A stretch of 64,000 nt of DNA from Hymenobacter sp. PAMC 26628. Lineage in GTDB: Bacteria; Bacteroidota; Bacteroidia; Cytophagales; Hymenobacteraceae. Both the position numbers and the translations under genes were made by a program. The notes under the pieces are model-generated. The model saw only the letters and a list, made by a program, of their open reading frames with translations. It had not been told where the DNA came from and made no database searches. Each line of letters opens with the position of its first letter. Position 1 is the stretch's first letter. The stretch covers positions 1,984,001 to 2,048,000 of the forward strand of contig NZ_CP014304.1 in NCBI RefSeq assembly GCF_001562275.1, in the 5' to 3' direction. This document shows positions 42,441-50,347 of the stretch, one piece after another.

Positions 42441-43595
42441 TTAAATTTTGGCGGACGGGGAGATGAGCACAGTTTTGATGCAGCTGTCCAGCTTGTCGGA
42501 GAAAATGCGGTAACCGTCGGCCACTTCCTCCAGCGGAATGCGGTGCGTAATCAGCGCCTTCGGGTTAATGATGCCGTTTTGCACGTGCTCGATCAGGCGG
42601 GGCAGCAAGCGCTTCACCGACGTTTGGTTGGCCCGGATGGTGAGGCCCTTATTGAGCACGTTGCCTATCGGAACGAGGTTGTCGGTGGGCCCGTACACGC
42701 CCACGATGGACACCACGCCGCCTTTCTTCACCGAGTTCACGGCCCAGTGGATGGCCGTGGCCGAGCCGGCTTGCAGCAGCAGCTTGCGCCCGGTGATGGT
42801 CTGCATGGCGTTGCCGGAGGCCTCGGCGCCCACGGCGTCGATGCACACGTCGGCGCCCATGAAGTCGGTAGTTTTCTTGATGAACACCACCGGGTCGGCC
42901 ATCTCGTTGAAGTTGTAGGCCTCGCACTTGGCATAGTTGCGCGCAAATTCCAGCCGGTAGTCCACCTGGTCGATGACGATGACGCGGCCGGCGCCGAACA
43001 GCCACGCGCACCGCGCCGCCATGATGCCGATGGGCCCCGCGCCGAACACCACCACCGTGTCGCCGGGCTGAATGCCCGCCATCTCGGCGGCCTGATAACC
43101 CGTGGGCACCACGTCGGTCAGCAGCACCGCGTCGTCGGGGTCCATGCCGGCCGGAATCACCGTGGGGCCCACGTTGGCGTAGGGCACCCGGGCGTATTCG
43201 GCCTGGCCGCCGTTGTAGCCGCCAGCGGTGTGCGAGTAGCCAAAAATGCCGCCCACGGCGCTGGCCTGGGTGTTGCTCTCGTGGCAGTTGCCGAACATGC
43301 CCTGCTTGCAAAAGTGGCATTCGCCGCAGGCCACGTTGAAGGGCACCAGCACGTGGTCGCCCACCTTCACCTTGGTTACCTCGGGCCCCACTTCCTCCAC
43401 GATGCCCGTGAATTCGTGGCCGAACGTGGTGCCCACGCGGGTGTCGGGCACGTTGCCGTTGTACAAGTGCAGGTCGGAGCCGCAAATGCAGGCGCGGGTC
43501 ACCCGAACGATGGCATCCTGCGGATGCTTGATTTCGGGCATGGGCTTCTGGGCCGCGCGGACCCGTCGGGGGCCCCGGTAATCCATTGCTAGCAT
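42441..43595 (-). CDS. Zinc-dependent alcohol dehydrogenase (MDR, formaldehyde-dehydrogenase-like)
   Basis: 384 residues. The catalytic zinc site is CICGSDLHLYNG with GHEFTGIVEEVG. The four-cysteine structural zinc loop is CGECHFCKQGMFGNC. The Rossmann motif is VVVFGAGPIGIMAAR. The long insert with GYSHTAGGYNGGQAEYARVP is typical of the glutathione-independent formaldehyde dehydrogenase-like branch. It oxidises an alcohol or aldehyde hydrate with NAD(P); the substrate is not determinable. Another in-frame ATG three codons later is equally plausible. The hypothetical gene follows in an operon. Confidence 0.92.
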   Translation of the reverse strand: MLAMDYRGPRRVRAAQKPMPEIKHPQDAIVRVTRACICGSDLHLYNGNVPDTRVGTTFGHEFTGIVEEVGPEVTKVKVGDHVLVPFNVACGECHFCKQGMFGNCHESNTQASAVGGIFGYSHTAGGYNGGQAEYARVPYANVGPTVIPAGMDPDDAVLLTDVVPTGYQAAEMAGIQPGDTVVVFGAGPIGIMAARCAWLFGAGRVIVIDQVDYRLEFARNYAKCEAYNFNEMADPVVFIKKTTDFMGADVCIDAVGAEASGNAMQTITGRKLLLQAGSATAIHWAVNSVKKGGVVSIVGVYGPTDNLVPIGNVLNKGLTIRANQTSVKRLLPRLIEHVQNGIINPKALITHRIPLEEVADGYRIFSDKLDSCIKTVLISPSAKI

Positions 43596-43880
43596 AAAAA
43601 ATCTTCTGGTAGGAAAGAAGGACAGCTACTACCACGCAAGGCGTTTCAAGGATGCTCGCGCATGCTTTACTCCCCCAAAAAGTCCTTTGCGTGGCTGACT
43701 GGCCTATTAATACTGAACTATTTATTCAAGGTTTCAACGTCTTTTCCTTCGCAAATGGAACAGCGTCAGCTACGTTGTTTCTTATAAAAAGAACGCCCTA
43801 TATGCTAGCGGATTGCTAGCTATAAGGCTCAGGTTTACCACTAAAAATTATAATTCCCGCTTTGCCGCCGCGCCGCGGGT
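43596..43880. other. AT-rich spacer upstream of the alcohol dehydrogenase
   Basis: A 285-bp gap with no gene. It contains a small inverted repeat, GCTAGC-GGATT-GCTAGC (about 43804-43820), that could bind a regulator. It must carry the minus-strand promoter of the dehydrogenase. Confidence 0.35.
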
Positions 43881-43970
43881 GGGGCCCCGGCGCTACCACG
43901 TGGCAGCGCGCTTGCCATCCGCCGGCCCATCTTTTTCAGTGGGCTTGGCGACCGGTTTGGCTCTGCGCTT
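43881..43970 (-). repeat. 90-bp direct repeat A: orphan copy of the sce7726 gene 3' end
   Basis: This segment matches 46033-46122 at 80 of 90 positions. On the minus strand it encodes KPVAKPTEKDGPADGKRAATW-stop across its frame, paralogous to the end of the sce7726 protein (KLVAKPTKKDGPADGKRAAA). Only the last ~27 codons exist here, 20 bp beyond the DUF4276 stop. It shows that a second sce7726-type gene end once lay at this site, or that a cassette was inserted with duplication. Confidence 0.8.
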
Positions 43971-43989
43971 GACGTAGGCCGGTAGGGTT

Positions 43990-44625
43990 TTAGCGCCTGC
44001 GTGGTGAAACCATACCTGCGCCACCGTCCATGTCTACGGCAGTCAATAATTCGCCCAGTGCCCGCTCCAACCGCTGAAACGATGGTGCCCGCCGGGCCTC
44101 AGCGAAACTCAGCAGCTTGGTAAATTCGGCCTGGTGCAGCACTTCTTTGTACTTGACGAGGGGCGGCATCCGCTTGTCTAATTCTTCCTTCGCGCCGCGC
44201 TTGGCTTCGGGGTCGTTGGGGTACGTGAGGCCATCGGGGAAATGGGGCGAGCCGGCCGCGATGCTGGCTAGGCTGGCCAGAAACCACGATTCGTATTCCT
44301 TGTAGGCAAACACCACCGCAATGGGAAACGGCAATTGCTGGAGTGCGGCAATTTCCTCGGCCAGCGCGGGCGCTTCTTCGCACGGCAACTGGTCGTCCAA
44401 ATCCAGCAAAATCAGGGCCCCGGCGCAGGAAGGCTTGTCGCGCAGGTGCTCGATGTAATTGCCCAGCCGGCTCCGCAGCTTGGCCAGCCCGCCTACTTTC
44501 ATCACGTGCTTGGGGTCCACCAGCCAATCGTGGCGCCGGTGCTCCTCGTGCAGCAGCCGCCGCAACAGTATCGGTACGGCCTGCTCATCGCCCGCACCTT
44601 CCACCAATAAATGCAGTGCCCGCAT
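43990..44625 (-). CDS. DUF4276 family TOPRIM-like protein, partner of the AAA ATPase
   Basis: 211 residues. The N-terminal LHLLVEGAGDEQAVPILLRR has the Glu of a TOPRIM motif, and ALILLDLDDQLPCEE supplies the DxD motif. FAYKEYESWFLASLASI and PEAKRGAKEELDKRM are DUF4276 blocks. TOPRIM domains in this setting are nucleases, as in OLD and PARIS-type systems. The ATG overlaps the ATPase stop by one base (TAATG), implying coupled translation. The predicted role is the effector nuclease of a two-gene defence module; no activity is shown by sequence alone. Confidence 0.85.
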   Translation of the reverse strand: MRALHLLVEGAGDEQAVPILLRRLLHEEHRRHDWLVDPKHVMKVGGLAKLRSRLGNYIEHLRDKPSCAGALILLDLDDQLPCEEAPALAEEIAALQQLPFPIAVVFAYKEYESWFLASLASIAAGSPHFPDGLTYPNDPEAKRGAKEELDKRMPPLVKYKEVLHQAEFTKLLSFAEARRAPSFQRLERALGELLTAVDMDGGAGMVSPRRR

Positions 44626-45983
44626 TACGAAGCCGCTTCGGGTGCGGCCTGGCGCTGCAAGCCTTCCATGCGGAATAGCTCGCTAGGCGTAAACAGCCGC
44701 TTGCGCACCGACGCTACCTGGCTGGCATCGAGGGGCCCCACGTGCGTGGTATCGCCCACTTTTTCCACCACCAGGAATGATTCAACCGGCAGGTGGTCCA
44801 GCATATCCGGGCTGTGCGTAGTCACCAATATTTGGCTGCGCAAACTGGCCTCATCAATTACGCCTGCCAGCACCGCCAGGGCCCCAGGGTGAATATTCGC
44901 CTCGGGTTCTTCGATGCTGATGAATGGTTGCGAGGGTTCTTGCTGAAGGGCTGCTAATAATCCAAGCATTCGAATTGTACCATCGGATTCTTGTCCAAGG
45001 TAAGATGTACGGGGATTATTATCACCCGTTCGATAAATGAGTTTAGTAGCTAAATAACCGCCAACAGCTTCTATTTTCACTGTATCGAACCCAATGATAG
45101 CTTGTTGCAATGCGAATTGTAATGCCTCCCATTTTGGACCAATGTTAGTTGAAAGATGACGCAAGACCGCAGCTAGGTTACGCCCCTTTTCGTTAAAGGG
45201 AGTTTCCTTCAACATCTGTTGTGGTTGTCGTAAATCAATAGGATTGAGAGAGTAAAAAAAGCTTGAAGAAAGAAGCTCTGCTACAGTTTCTATTTCCTGT
45301 TCAACTTCTTCGCGGAAATTATAATTATCAGTATCGGAAATCGAACCAGTTTGCTCTTTGAAAAAGTCATAGCTGTATCCGAATAATGCCTCAGGTAATG
45401 ACAAATGACTCTCTCCTAGCGGCGCCCACCAATGCTTTCCTTTTTCAAATATATTTATCCATTTTTCTTTTCCGAAACGCACTTTTACAGATGAATTTTC
45501 TCTTATAATCTGCACTATAGGAGCGTATTTTTCATGAATTTTGATAGATAATTGCTCGCTCTTAATTGTAAACGTCTTTTTAGTATTTTCATTGAAAGAA
45601 AATATATATTCTATCGAAACAGCTGCTTTCCCATGCATGAGGTAGTTTCCTCTCGGAAGAATCATTTCTTTAGATTCTACTACTTCGGAAAAAAAATTAA
45701 TACCAATTGTAATTCCCTCCCCCTCCGTCCCCCAACGCTGAATAACTCCCATTCCTTCCCTATCCATTACGGCTTGGTCCAGCCCACGCGCAAACACGTC
45801 GCGCACGAAGCGCAAAGCATCTACCACGTTGCTTTTGCCGGAGCCGTTGGGGCCCACCAGCACCGTGAGCGGCGACAGGGGAATGTCGATGTCCGCGATG
45901 CTGCGGAAATTCTTGACGCGCAAACGGGTCAAGCGCATGGGCAGTTCGGCGCGCTTGGCGGTGGGTTCGGTTTCTGGGACCAT
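44625..45983 (-). CDS. AAA_21-type ATPase (RecF/SMC-like), OLD-family-like sensor of a defence pair
   Basis: 452 residues. Walker A is VLVGPNGSGKSNVVDALRF (residues 42-60). An ABC-type signature-like LGQESDGTIRMLGLLAAL, Walker B FISIEEPEANIHPG and the H-loop ILVTTHSPDML are in the C-terminal third. The family includes the ATPases of OLD, Gabija and PARIS-type systems, which pair with TOPRIM nucleases. Residues about 71-348 are encoded by strongly AT-rich DNA, while both ends are GC-rich. At 45541-45600 only 16 of 60 bases are G/C, against 41 of 60 at 45841-45900. A later ATG (MRLTRLRVKNF) is an alternative start. Confidence 0.9.
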   Translation of the reverse strand: MVPETEPTAKRAELPMRLTRLRVKNFRSIADIDIPLSPLTVLVGPNGSGKSNVVDALRFVRDVFARGLDQAVMDREGMGVIQRWGTEGEGITIGINFFSEVVESKEMILPRGNYLMHGKAAVSIEYIFSFNENTKKTFTIKSEQLSIKIHEKYAPIVQIIRENSSVKVRFGKEKWINIFEKGKHWWAPLGESHLSLPEALFGYSYDFFKEQTGSISDTDNYNFREEVEQEIETVAELLSSSFFYSLNPIDLRQPQQMLKETPFNEKGRNLAAVLRHLSTNIGPKWEALQFALQQAIIGFDTVKIEAVGGYLATKLIYRTGDNNPRTSYLGQESDGTIRMLGLLAALQQEPSQPFISIEEPEANIHPGALAVLAGVIDEASLRSQILVTTHSPDMLDHLPVESFLVVEKVGDTTHVGPLDASQVASVRKRLFTPSELFRMEGLQRQAAPEAAS

Positions 45984-46032
45984 AGCTGCAAAAGTAACTT
46001 ACTCAGGAATGGGTTATAGTTGCACCGCGCCC

Positions 46033-46122
46033 GGGGCCCCAGCGCTACCCCGCAGCGGCGCGCTTACCATCCGCCGGCCCATCTTTTTTAGTGGGCTTGG
46101 CGACCAGTTTGGCCTTGCGCTT
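46033..46122 (-). repeat. 90-bp direct repeat B: 3' end of sce7726 gene
   Basis: Covers the last ~26 codons of the sce7726 gene plus 12 bp beyond the stop, and matches 43881-43970 with ten mismatches. The copies are in the same orientation, 2152 bp apart, enclosing the ATPase and DUF4276 genes. Confidence 0.85.
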
Positions 46123-46713
46123 CGGTCGCTTCTTGCGGATAGCCGCCAGCCGGTCGCGTTCGGTTTTGCGCTCGGCGCGGGCCAGTAGGCGCTGGAGCAG
46201 GCGCGCCATCAGGCGGTCGCGCACGTACTGGGCCAGGCGCGCCAGCGGGATGCGGTTGTTGGTGCGCAGCAGGTGGGCAATGTCGCGGCCCCGCAGCGTG
46301 CTCACGCCCGTCAGGCCCAGGGCCAGCAGGAATTGCTTCACCTCTTCGAGCAGGAGCAGGGCGGCGATGGGGGCCCGCTCCACGGTGGCGTTGTAAGCGG
46401 CCGGGCGGTGCGGGCGCAGGCCGTTCTCGGACGCCACCAGGATGCCCACCCACGCGGGCAGCAGCGGCAGCAGCTTGGGCAAGTGCTTCTCCGTCACCAC
46501 GAACGTGACGAAATCATACGCCGCGGCGTAGCAGCGCAGCTGGTTGGGCACGCGCTGCAAGGTGTCGCGGTCACCTTTCACCTCGTAGCCGTGCATGAAG
46601 TGCTCGGTAATGTGCACCACGTCGGCGCGGGTGCTGCCGGTGGGCAGCTCGTCCACGTACACGCCGCCGGTCAGTAGGGGGTAGAGCAGGGCCCTGATTG
46701 CCGGGTCGTTCAC
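46045..46713 (-). CDS. sce7726 family protein (predicted PD-(D/E)XK nuclease)
   Basis: From the GTG at 46711-46713 the protein has 222 residues (V-NDPAIRALLYPLLTGG). The nuclease core is TRADVVHITEHFMHGYEVKG, with the Asp and ExK residues expected of PD-(D/E)XK enzymes. QLRCYAAAYDFVTFVV follows. A basic Lys/Arg-rich tail (KTERDRLAAIRKKRPKRKAK) ends the protein. The GTGA overlap with the upstream nuclease stop indicates coupled translation. Family members occur in mobile and defence islands. Substrate unknown. Its 3' end is duplicated beyond the neighbouring ATPase-TOPRIM pair. Confidence 0.85.
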   Translation of the reverse strand: MNDPAIRALLYPLLTGGVYVDELPTGSTRADVVHITEHFMHGYEVKGDRDTLQRVPNQLRCYAAAYDFVTFVVTEKHLPKLLPLLPAWVGILVASENGLRPHRPAAYNATVERAPIAALLLLEEVKQFLLALGLTGVSTLRGRDIAHLLRTNNRIPLARLAQYVRDRLMARLLQRLLARAERKTERDRLAAIRKKRPKRKAKLVAKPTKKDGPADGKRAAAG

Positions 46714-48206
46714 GCAAATACCTTCACCTTCTCGCCCTTGTGCTTGGTGCGTAGGTACTGGCGGATGATCTGCTGGGTGTCCTTGTTGTCGGTGTACGAC
46801 TTGATGACGTCGCGGAAGTCCCCGATTTTGCGCGCCGTAAAGGTTTCGTCCACGTAGGCGAAGCCCAGGTAGCGGCCGTTCTCGACCAGCACGATGGTTT
46901 TTTCCAGCTCGGTGCGGCCTGCGCCAATCACCACGAACGACTGGTGCTCGTAGGTGATGCTGTCGATGGCCTCGTCCACGCGGGCGTTGTAGGCCTCCGG
47001 GGCTTCCTCGCCCACGCAGGCCCCCAGGCAGCGGTGCACTTGGTAGTCGAAGCACGCGCCCGGCGTTTTGTAGAGGCCGCACAGCTTCTGGCAGAGGTTG
47101 TACTTGGCCACTTTGTGGTACAGGAAGCCCTGGGCCTTGTACTGATTACCGAGGGCGATGATGGGAATTTCGGCATTCCGCGCGTCGGCACGGCCATAAA
47201 GCAGGCGTTTGTAGCCCTGCTCGTCCACGCGCAGGTAGATGCCCGCCGGGAACACCGAGCGCCGCTGGGCCCGGTTGTAGGCCGGCTTGAGCTGCTTGAT
47301 CAGGTGCGACTCGTAGAGCAGCGCCACCAGCTCCGAGCCGGTCAGCTCCCAGGTGATGTCGGCGATGGAGTTTTTGAATTCCAGGCTCTTGCGCGACTTC
47401 ACATCAACGGCGAAGTGCTGCTGGATGCGCTTGTAGATGTTGATGCTCTTGCCCACGTAAATCACCTCGCCGGCCTCGTTGTGGAAGTAGTACACGCCGG
47501 TGGCCTGGGGCAGCGCGGCCACCATTTCGGGGCTGACGAGCGGCGGCAGCAGGGCCGTTTTGATGGCCTGCTGCACGGCAGCCACGCGCTTGGCCGAGGG
47601 CACCTTGGTGGGGGCCCCGGCGCCCTCGGGCCGGCGCCCGGCGGGGGCCAGGGCGTCGACCTGGGCCAGCGTGTCGGCCGTTGGGGCCCCCGGGGCCCCG
47701 GCGTCGCTTTCCTGCGTGATGCCGAGCAGGCGGCCGAAGAGCAGGGCCGTGGCGTGGGCGTCGCCGGCGGCGCGGTGGCGGCCGTTCAGCGGGATGCCGA
47801 TGTTCTGGCACAGCTTGCCGAGGCTGTAGCTGGGCTGGCCCGGAATGAGGCTGCGCGAGAGGCGCACGGTGCACAGCGTTTTGCGGGAGTAGTTGTAGCC
47901 GAGGTCGGCAAATTCCTTCTTCAGAAACGAATAGTCGAACCGCACGTTGTGGGCCACGAACACGCAGCCTTCGGTGATTTCGACCACCTTGCGCGCCACC
48001 TCGTGGAACTTGGGCGCGTCGCGCACCATGTCGTTGGTGATGCCCGTGAGCTGGGTGATGAACGGCGGAATGCTGCGCCCGGGGTTGAGCAGGGTGGCGT
48101 ACTCATCGATGATTTTTTCGCCGTCGTGGATGTACACGGCAATTTCGGTGATGCGGTCCTGGGCGGGCTGGCCGCCGGTGGTTTCTAAATCGACAATGGC
48201 GTACAA
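46710..48206 (-). CDS. DnaQ-type exonuclease fused to a UvrC-like GIY-YIG nuclease
   Basis: 498 residues. The N-terminal DEDDh exonuclease has YAIVDLETTGG, FVAHNVRFDYSFLK and HRAAGDAHATALLF. A linker with Ala/Pro leads to a GIY-YIG domain (GVYYFHNEAGEVIYVGKSIN) and the UvrC/Cho-like segment (SELVALLYESHLIKQLKPAYN). A cysteine cluster (CQKLCGLYKTPGACFDY, CLGAC) follows. Proteins with this fusion are widespread in Bacteroidota and are thought to act in DNA repair, so it is not itself a defence gene by default. It overlaps the sce7726 gene by 4 nt and may be co-translated. Confidence 0.92.
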   Translation of the reverse strand: MYAIVDLETTGGQPAQDRITEIAVYIHDGEKIIDEYATLLNPGRSIPPFITQLTGITNDMVRDAPKFHEVARKVVEITEGCVFVAHNVRFDYSFLKKEFADLGYNYSRKTLCTVRLSRSLIPGQPSYSLGKLCQNIGIPLNGRHRAAGDAHATALLFGRLLGITQESDAGAPGAPTADTLAQVDALAPAGRRPEGAGAPTKVPSAKRVAAVQQAIKTALLPPLVSPEMVAALPQATGVYYFHNEAGEVIYVGKSINIYKRIQQHFAVDVKSRKSLEFKNSIADITWELTGSELVALLYESHLIKQLKPAYNRAQRRSVFPAGIYLRVDEQGYKRLLYGRADARNAEIPIIALGNQYKAQGFLYHKVAKYNLCQKLCGLYKTPGACFDYQVHRCLGACVGEEAPEAYNARVDEAIDSITYEHQSFVVIGAGRTELEKTIVLVENGRYLGFAYVDETFTARKIGDFRDVIKSYTDNKDTQQIIRQYLRTKHKGEKVKVFA

Positions 48207-48295
48207 AGGGCAGCAAAAAATGGCGGGCGGAAGACTGGGCTAACAAATTTAGCGGCCCGGAAGGTTGTAACGCGCCCCGGCCGGGGCCCCACAAA

Positions 48296-48325
48296 AAAAA
48301 GAGCGGCCCGGAGGCCGCTCTTTTT
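48296..48325. terminator. Bidirectional terminator
   Basis: AAAAAGAGCGGCC (48296-48308) and GGCCGCTCTTTTT (48313-48325) form a 13-bp stem with a 4-nt CGGA loop, with T runs on both strands. It closes the DUF2383 gene on the minus strand. Confidence 0.88.
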
Positions 48326-48369
48326 CAGGAATTACTTGAGCAAGTGGCGGCCAAGAGGGCCGCGCCAAC

Positions 48370-48840
48370 TTAGTTTACTTTGTGAGCCGTCAGCCAGTTT
48401 TTGGCTTCCAGCACCTTGCCGTGCTGCTGCTGGAGCACGCTTTTCACATCGGCGGGCAGGTCCTGGGCAGCCAGGGCAGTTTCGTAGCCTTTCAGGGCCG
48501 TGGCTTCGCCGGTTTCGGCGGCCTCCAGCACAGCCGAGTCGTCCTGGCCGGTAATGGCCGATTTGATGTTGATCCAGCCGCGGTGCACAGCGGCGGCGGC
48601 GTCGGTGGCCACGCTCTCAACGGTATTCGAGTTCGAAGCGTCGATGCCGTACTGCTGGGCGTAGCGCTCCAGGTCGGCCGCGAAGCCGGCGCGCTGCTGC
48701 GAATACTGGCTGAGCTGGGATTTGAGGTCGACGCTCTTTACTTCTTCGGCGGCTTCCTGGTAGCCTTTGGTTGAAGTGCGGTTGAGGTTCAGCAGGTCGG
48801 TGAGGGCGCGGGCGGTGGAGTCGGTGAGCGTGCTAGCCAT
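48370..48840 (-). CDS. PA2169/DUF2383 four-helix-bundle protein
   Basis: 156 residues, almost all helical. LTDLLNLNRTSTKGYQEAAE, LSQYSQQRAGFAADLERYA and VHRGWINIKSAITGQDD are hallmarks of the DUF2383/PA2169 family, a ferritin-like four-helix fold. These proteins are usually induced under stress or in stationary phase, but their biochemical role is unknown. It is a single gene followed by a terminator. An ATG start is certain from the MASTLTD consensus. Confidence 0.9.
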   Translation of the reverse strand: MASTLTDSTARALTDLLNLNRTSTKGYQEAAEEVKSVDLKSQLSQYSQQRAGFAADLERYAQQYGIDASNSNTVESVATDAAAAVHRGWINIKSAITGQDDSAVLEAAETGEATALKGYETALAAQDLPADVKSVLQQQHGKVLEAKNWLTAHKVN

Positions 48841-48933
48841 GGTATGGTTAAATTGAAAGTAGGAGTGGAGAAAAAGCGCTGGGCTTGTGGTGGGGTGTAC
48901 GGGGCCCCCGGCGCGGGGTTGCGCCGCAGGGCC

Positions 48934-50166
48934 CTAGCCGGGCCGTAATTTGTGCCAGGTGCGCATAAAAAAGCCTTCCTTGGCCGTTGATTTGGCTGAC
49001 TTTAGCTCCGTCCCGTTGCTCACGTCGCCCAGCAAAAAGCCCCACGGCTCGGTGCCTTTGTTAGCGTCGAATACCACCTTGAGTACGGCCACCAGCGGAA
49101 TGCTGAGGATCATGCCCGGCGTGCCCCACAGCTCGCCCCCCAGAATGAGGGCAATGATGGCCGCCATGGGGTTGATGCTCACCTTGGAGCCCGTCACCGT
49201 CGGCGTGATGAAGTTGCCTTCTAAAAACTGCACAAACATGAACACCCCGACGACGCCCAGCGCTTTGGTGAGCGAGCCCGTGTCGACGAGCGTAACCAGG
49301 GCCGGAATGGCCGAACCCACCAAAATGCCGATGTAGGGAATGATGGCCAGCACCGAAGCGAAAATGGCGAAGAACACGGCAAACTTTACCCCCAGCAGCA
49401 GCAGGCCGATGGAGTTCAGCACCGACACAATCACAATCACCGTGAGCAGGCCTTGAATGTAGGCCTGCACCACCACCTGGATGCTGTCCATGGTGTGCAG
49501 CACGTTGGTGCGCCTGTCGGGCTTGACGAAGCGGAACAGGAACTGCCGCATGTGGTCGCGGTAGTAGAGAAAGCAGAAAATATAAATCGGCACGAGCGTC
49601 GTCACGCTCAGCACGCCGGCCGTGGTGCTGAGCGTGGAGCCCAGGTAGCCGCCGGCCGACGACTTGAACGACTCCATGCCGGAGTCGATGAGCTGGTCTT
49701 TGCTAATGGGCTGGTAGCCAAACTTGTGGCTGGCCCACTGCTGAACCTGGTCGAAGTATTCCACGGCCCGCGCCTGCAGTTTGGGCAGTTCGTCGCGCAG
49801 GCTCATGATTTGCGTGCCGAACAAGTAAAAGATGCCCGCCACCGCAACAACCACGATGAGCAGCGCGAGGATAATGGCCCAGACGCTTGACAGGCCCCAA
49901 CGCTCGAAGCGCACGACCAAGGGCAGCAGCAGCACCGCGAGCAGCGCCGCGAACAGGATGGGCAGCAAAATGCTGTCGAGCGCGTGCAGCACGTACACCA
50001 GCAGCGTGAGGCCGATGAGCACGAAGGTGTAGTGCACGGCCCCCGACTGCTTCACCTCGGCCGGCGCGTGGTGCTGCATCGGCGAGGGCAGGTTGCGGGG
50101 CGTGTTGAAGTTGTTCGGCGGCGGCAGTGCGCGCGGCGGGGCCGAAGGCGTAACGGTGGGCAGCAT
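48934..50166 (-). CDS. AI-2E family transporter (UPF0118 permease)
   Basis: 410 residues with about seven to eight hydrophobic segments. The N-terminal pair ([36 protein letters not shown]) is followed by a large periplasmic or cytoplasmic domain. The C-terminal half contains [34 protein letters not shown] and [20 protein letters not shown], family signatures. Members export small molecules or act as Na+/H+ antiporters; AI-2 transport is not implied. A shorter start at [10 protein letters not shown] (50077-50079) is possible. It is divergent from parE. Confidence 0.9.
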   Translation of the reverse strand: MLPTVTPSAPPRALPPPNNFNTPRNLPSPMQHHAPAEVKQSGAVHYTFVLIGLTLLVYVLHALDSILLPILFAALLAVLLLPLVVRFERWGLSSVWAIILALLIVVVAVAGIFYLFGTQIMSLRDELPKLQARAVEYFDQVQQWASHKFGYQPISKDQLIDSGMESFKSSAGGYLGSTLSTTAGVLSVTTLVPIYIFCFLYYRDHMRQFLFRFVKPDRRTNVLHTMDSIQVVVQAYIQGLLTVIVIVSVLNSIGLLLLGVKFAVFFAIFASVLAIIPYIGILVGSAIPALVTLVDTGSLTKALGVVGVFMFVQFLEGNFITPTVTGSKVSINPMAAIIALILGGELWGTPGMILSIPLVAVLKVVFDANKGTEPWGFLLGDVSNGTELKSAKSTAKEGFFMRTWHKLRPG

Positions 50167-50347
50167 AGAGTGGGAGGGGGGGAGGAGGGTGAAGCCGGGG
50201 CCCCCGGCGAACCTGGGGCCCCCGGGCGGGGTTACGGATTGGCTAACCAGGTTGGCGGCGCCGGCTAAGCTGCCTGGCAGGCCTTCCGGCGGCCGGCCGG
50301 GGTTTTGTGCGTTATTTTACCTGGTAATTGCCCCATACGGATTTTTT

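Noticed and set aside
46710..48206. DnaQ-GIY-YIG fusion as a novel nuclease by itself
   Set aside because: This fusion is a known and widespread architecture in Bacteroidota; only its overlap with sce7726 is unusual.
48296..48325. Possible small RNA hairpin
   Set aside because: Stem, loop and T runs fit an ordinary bidirectional terminator.
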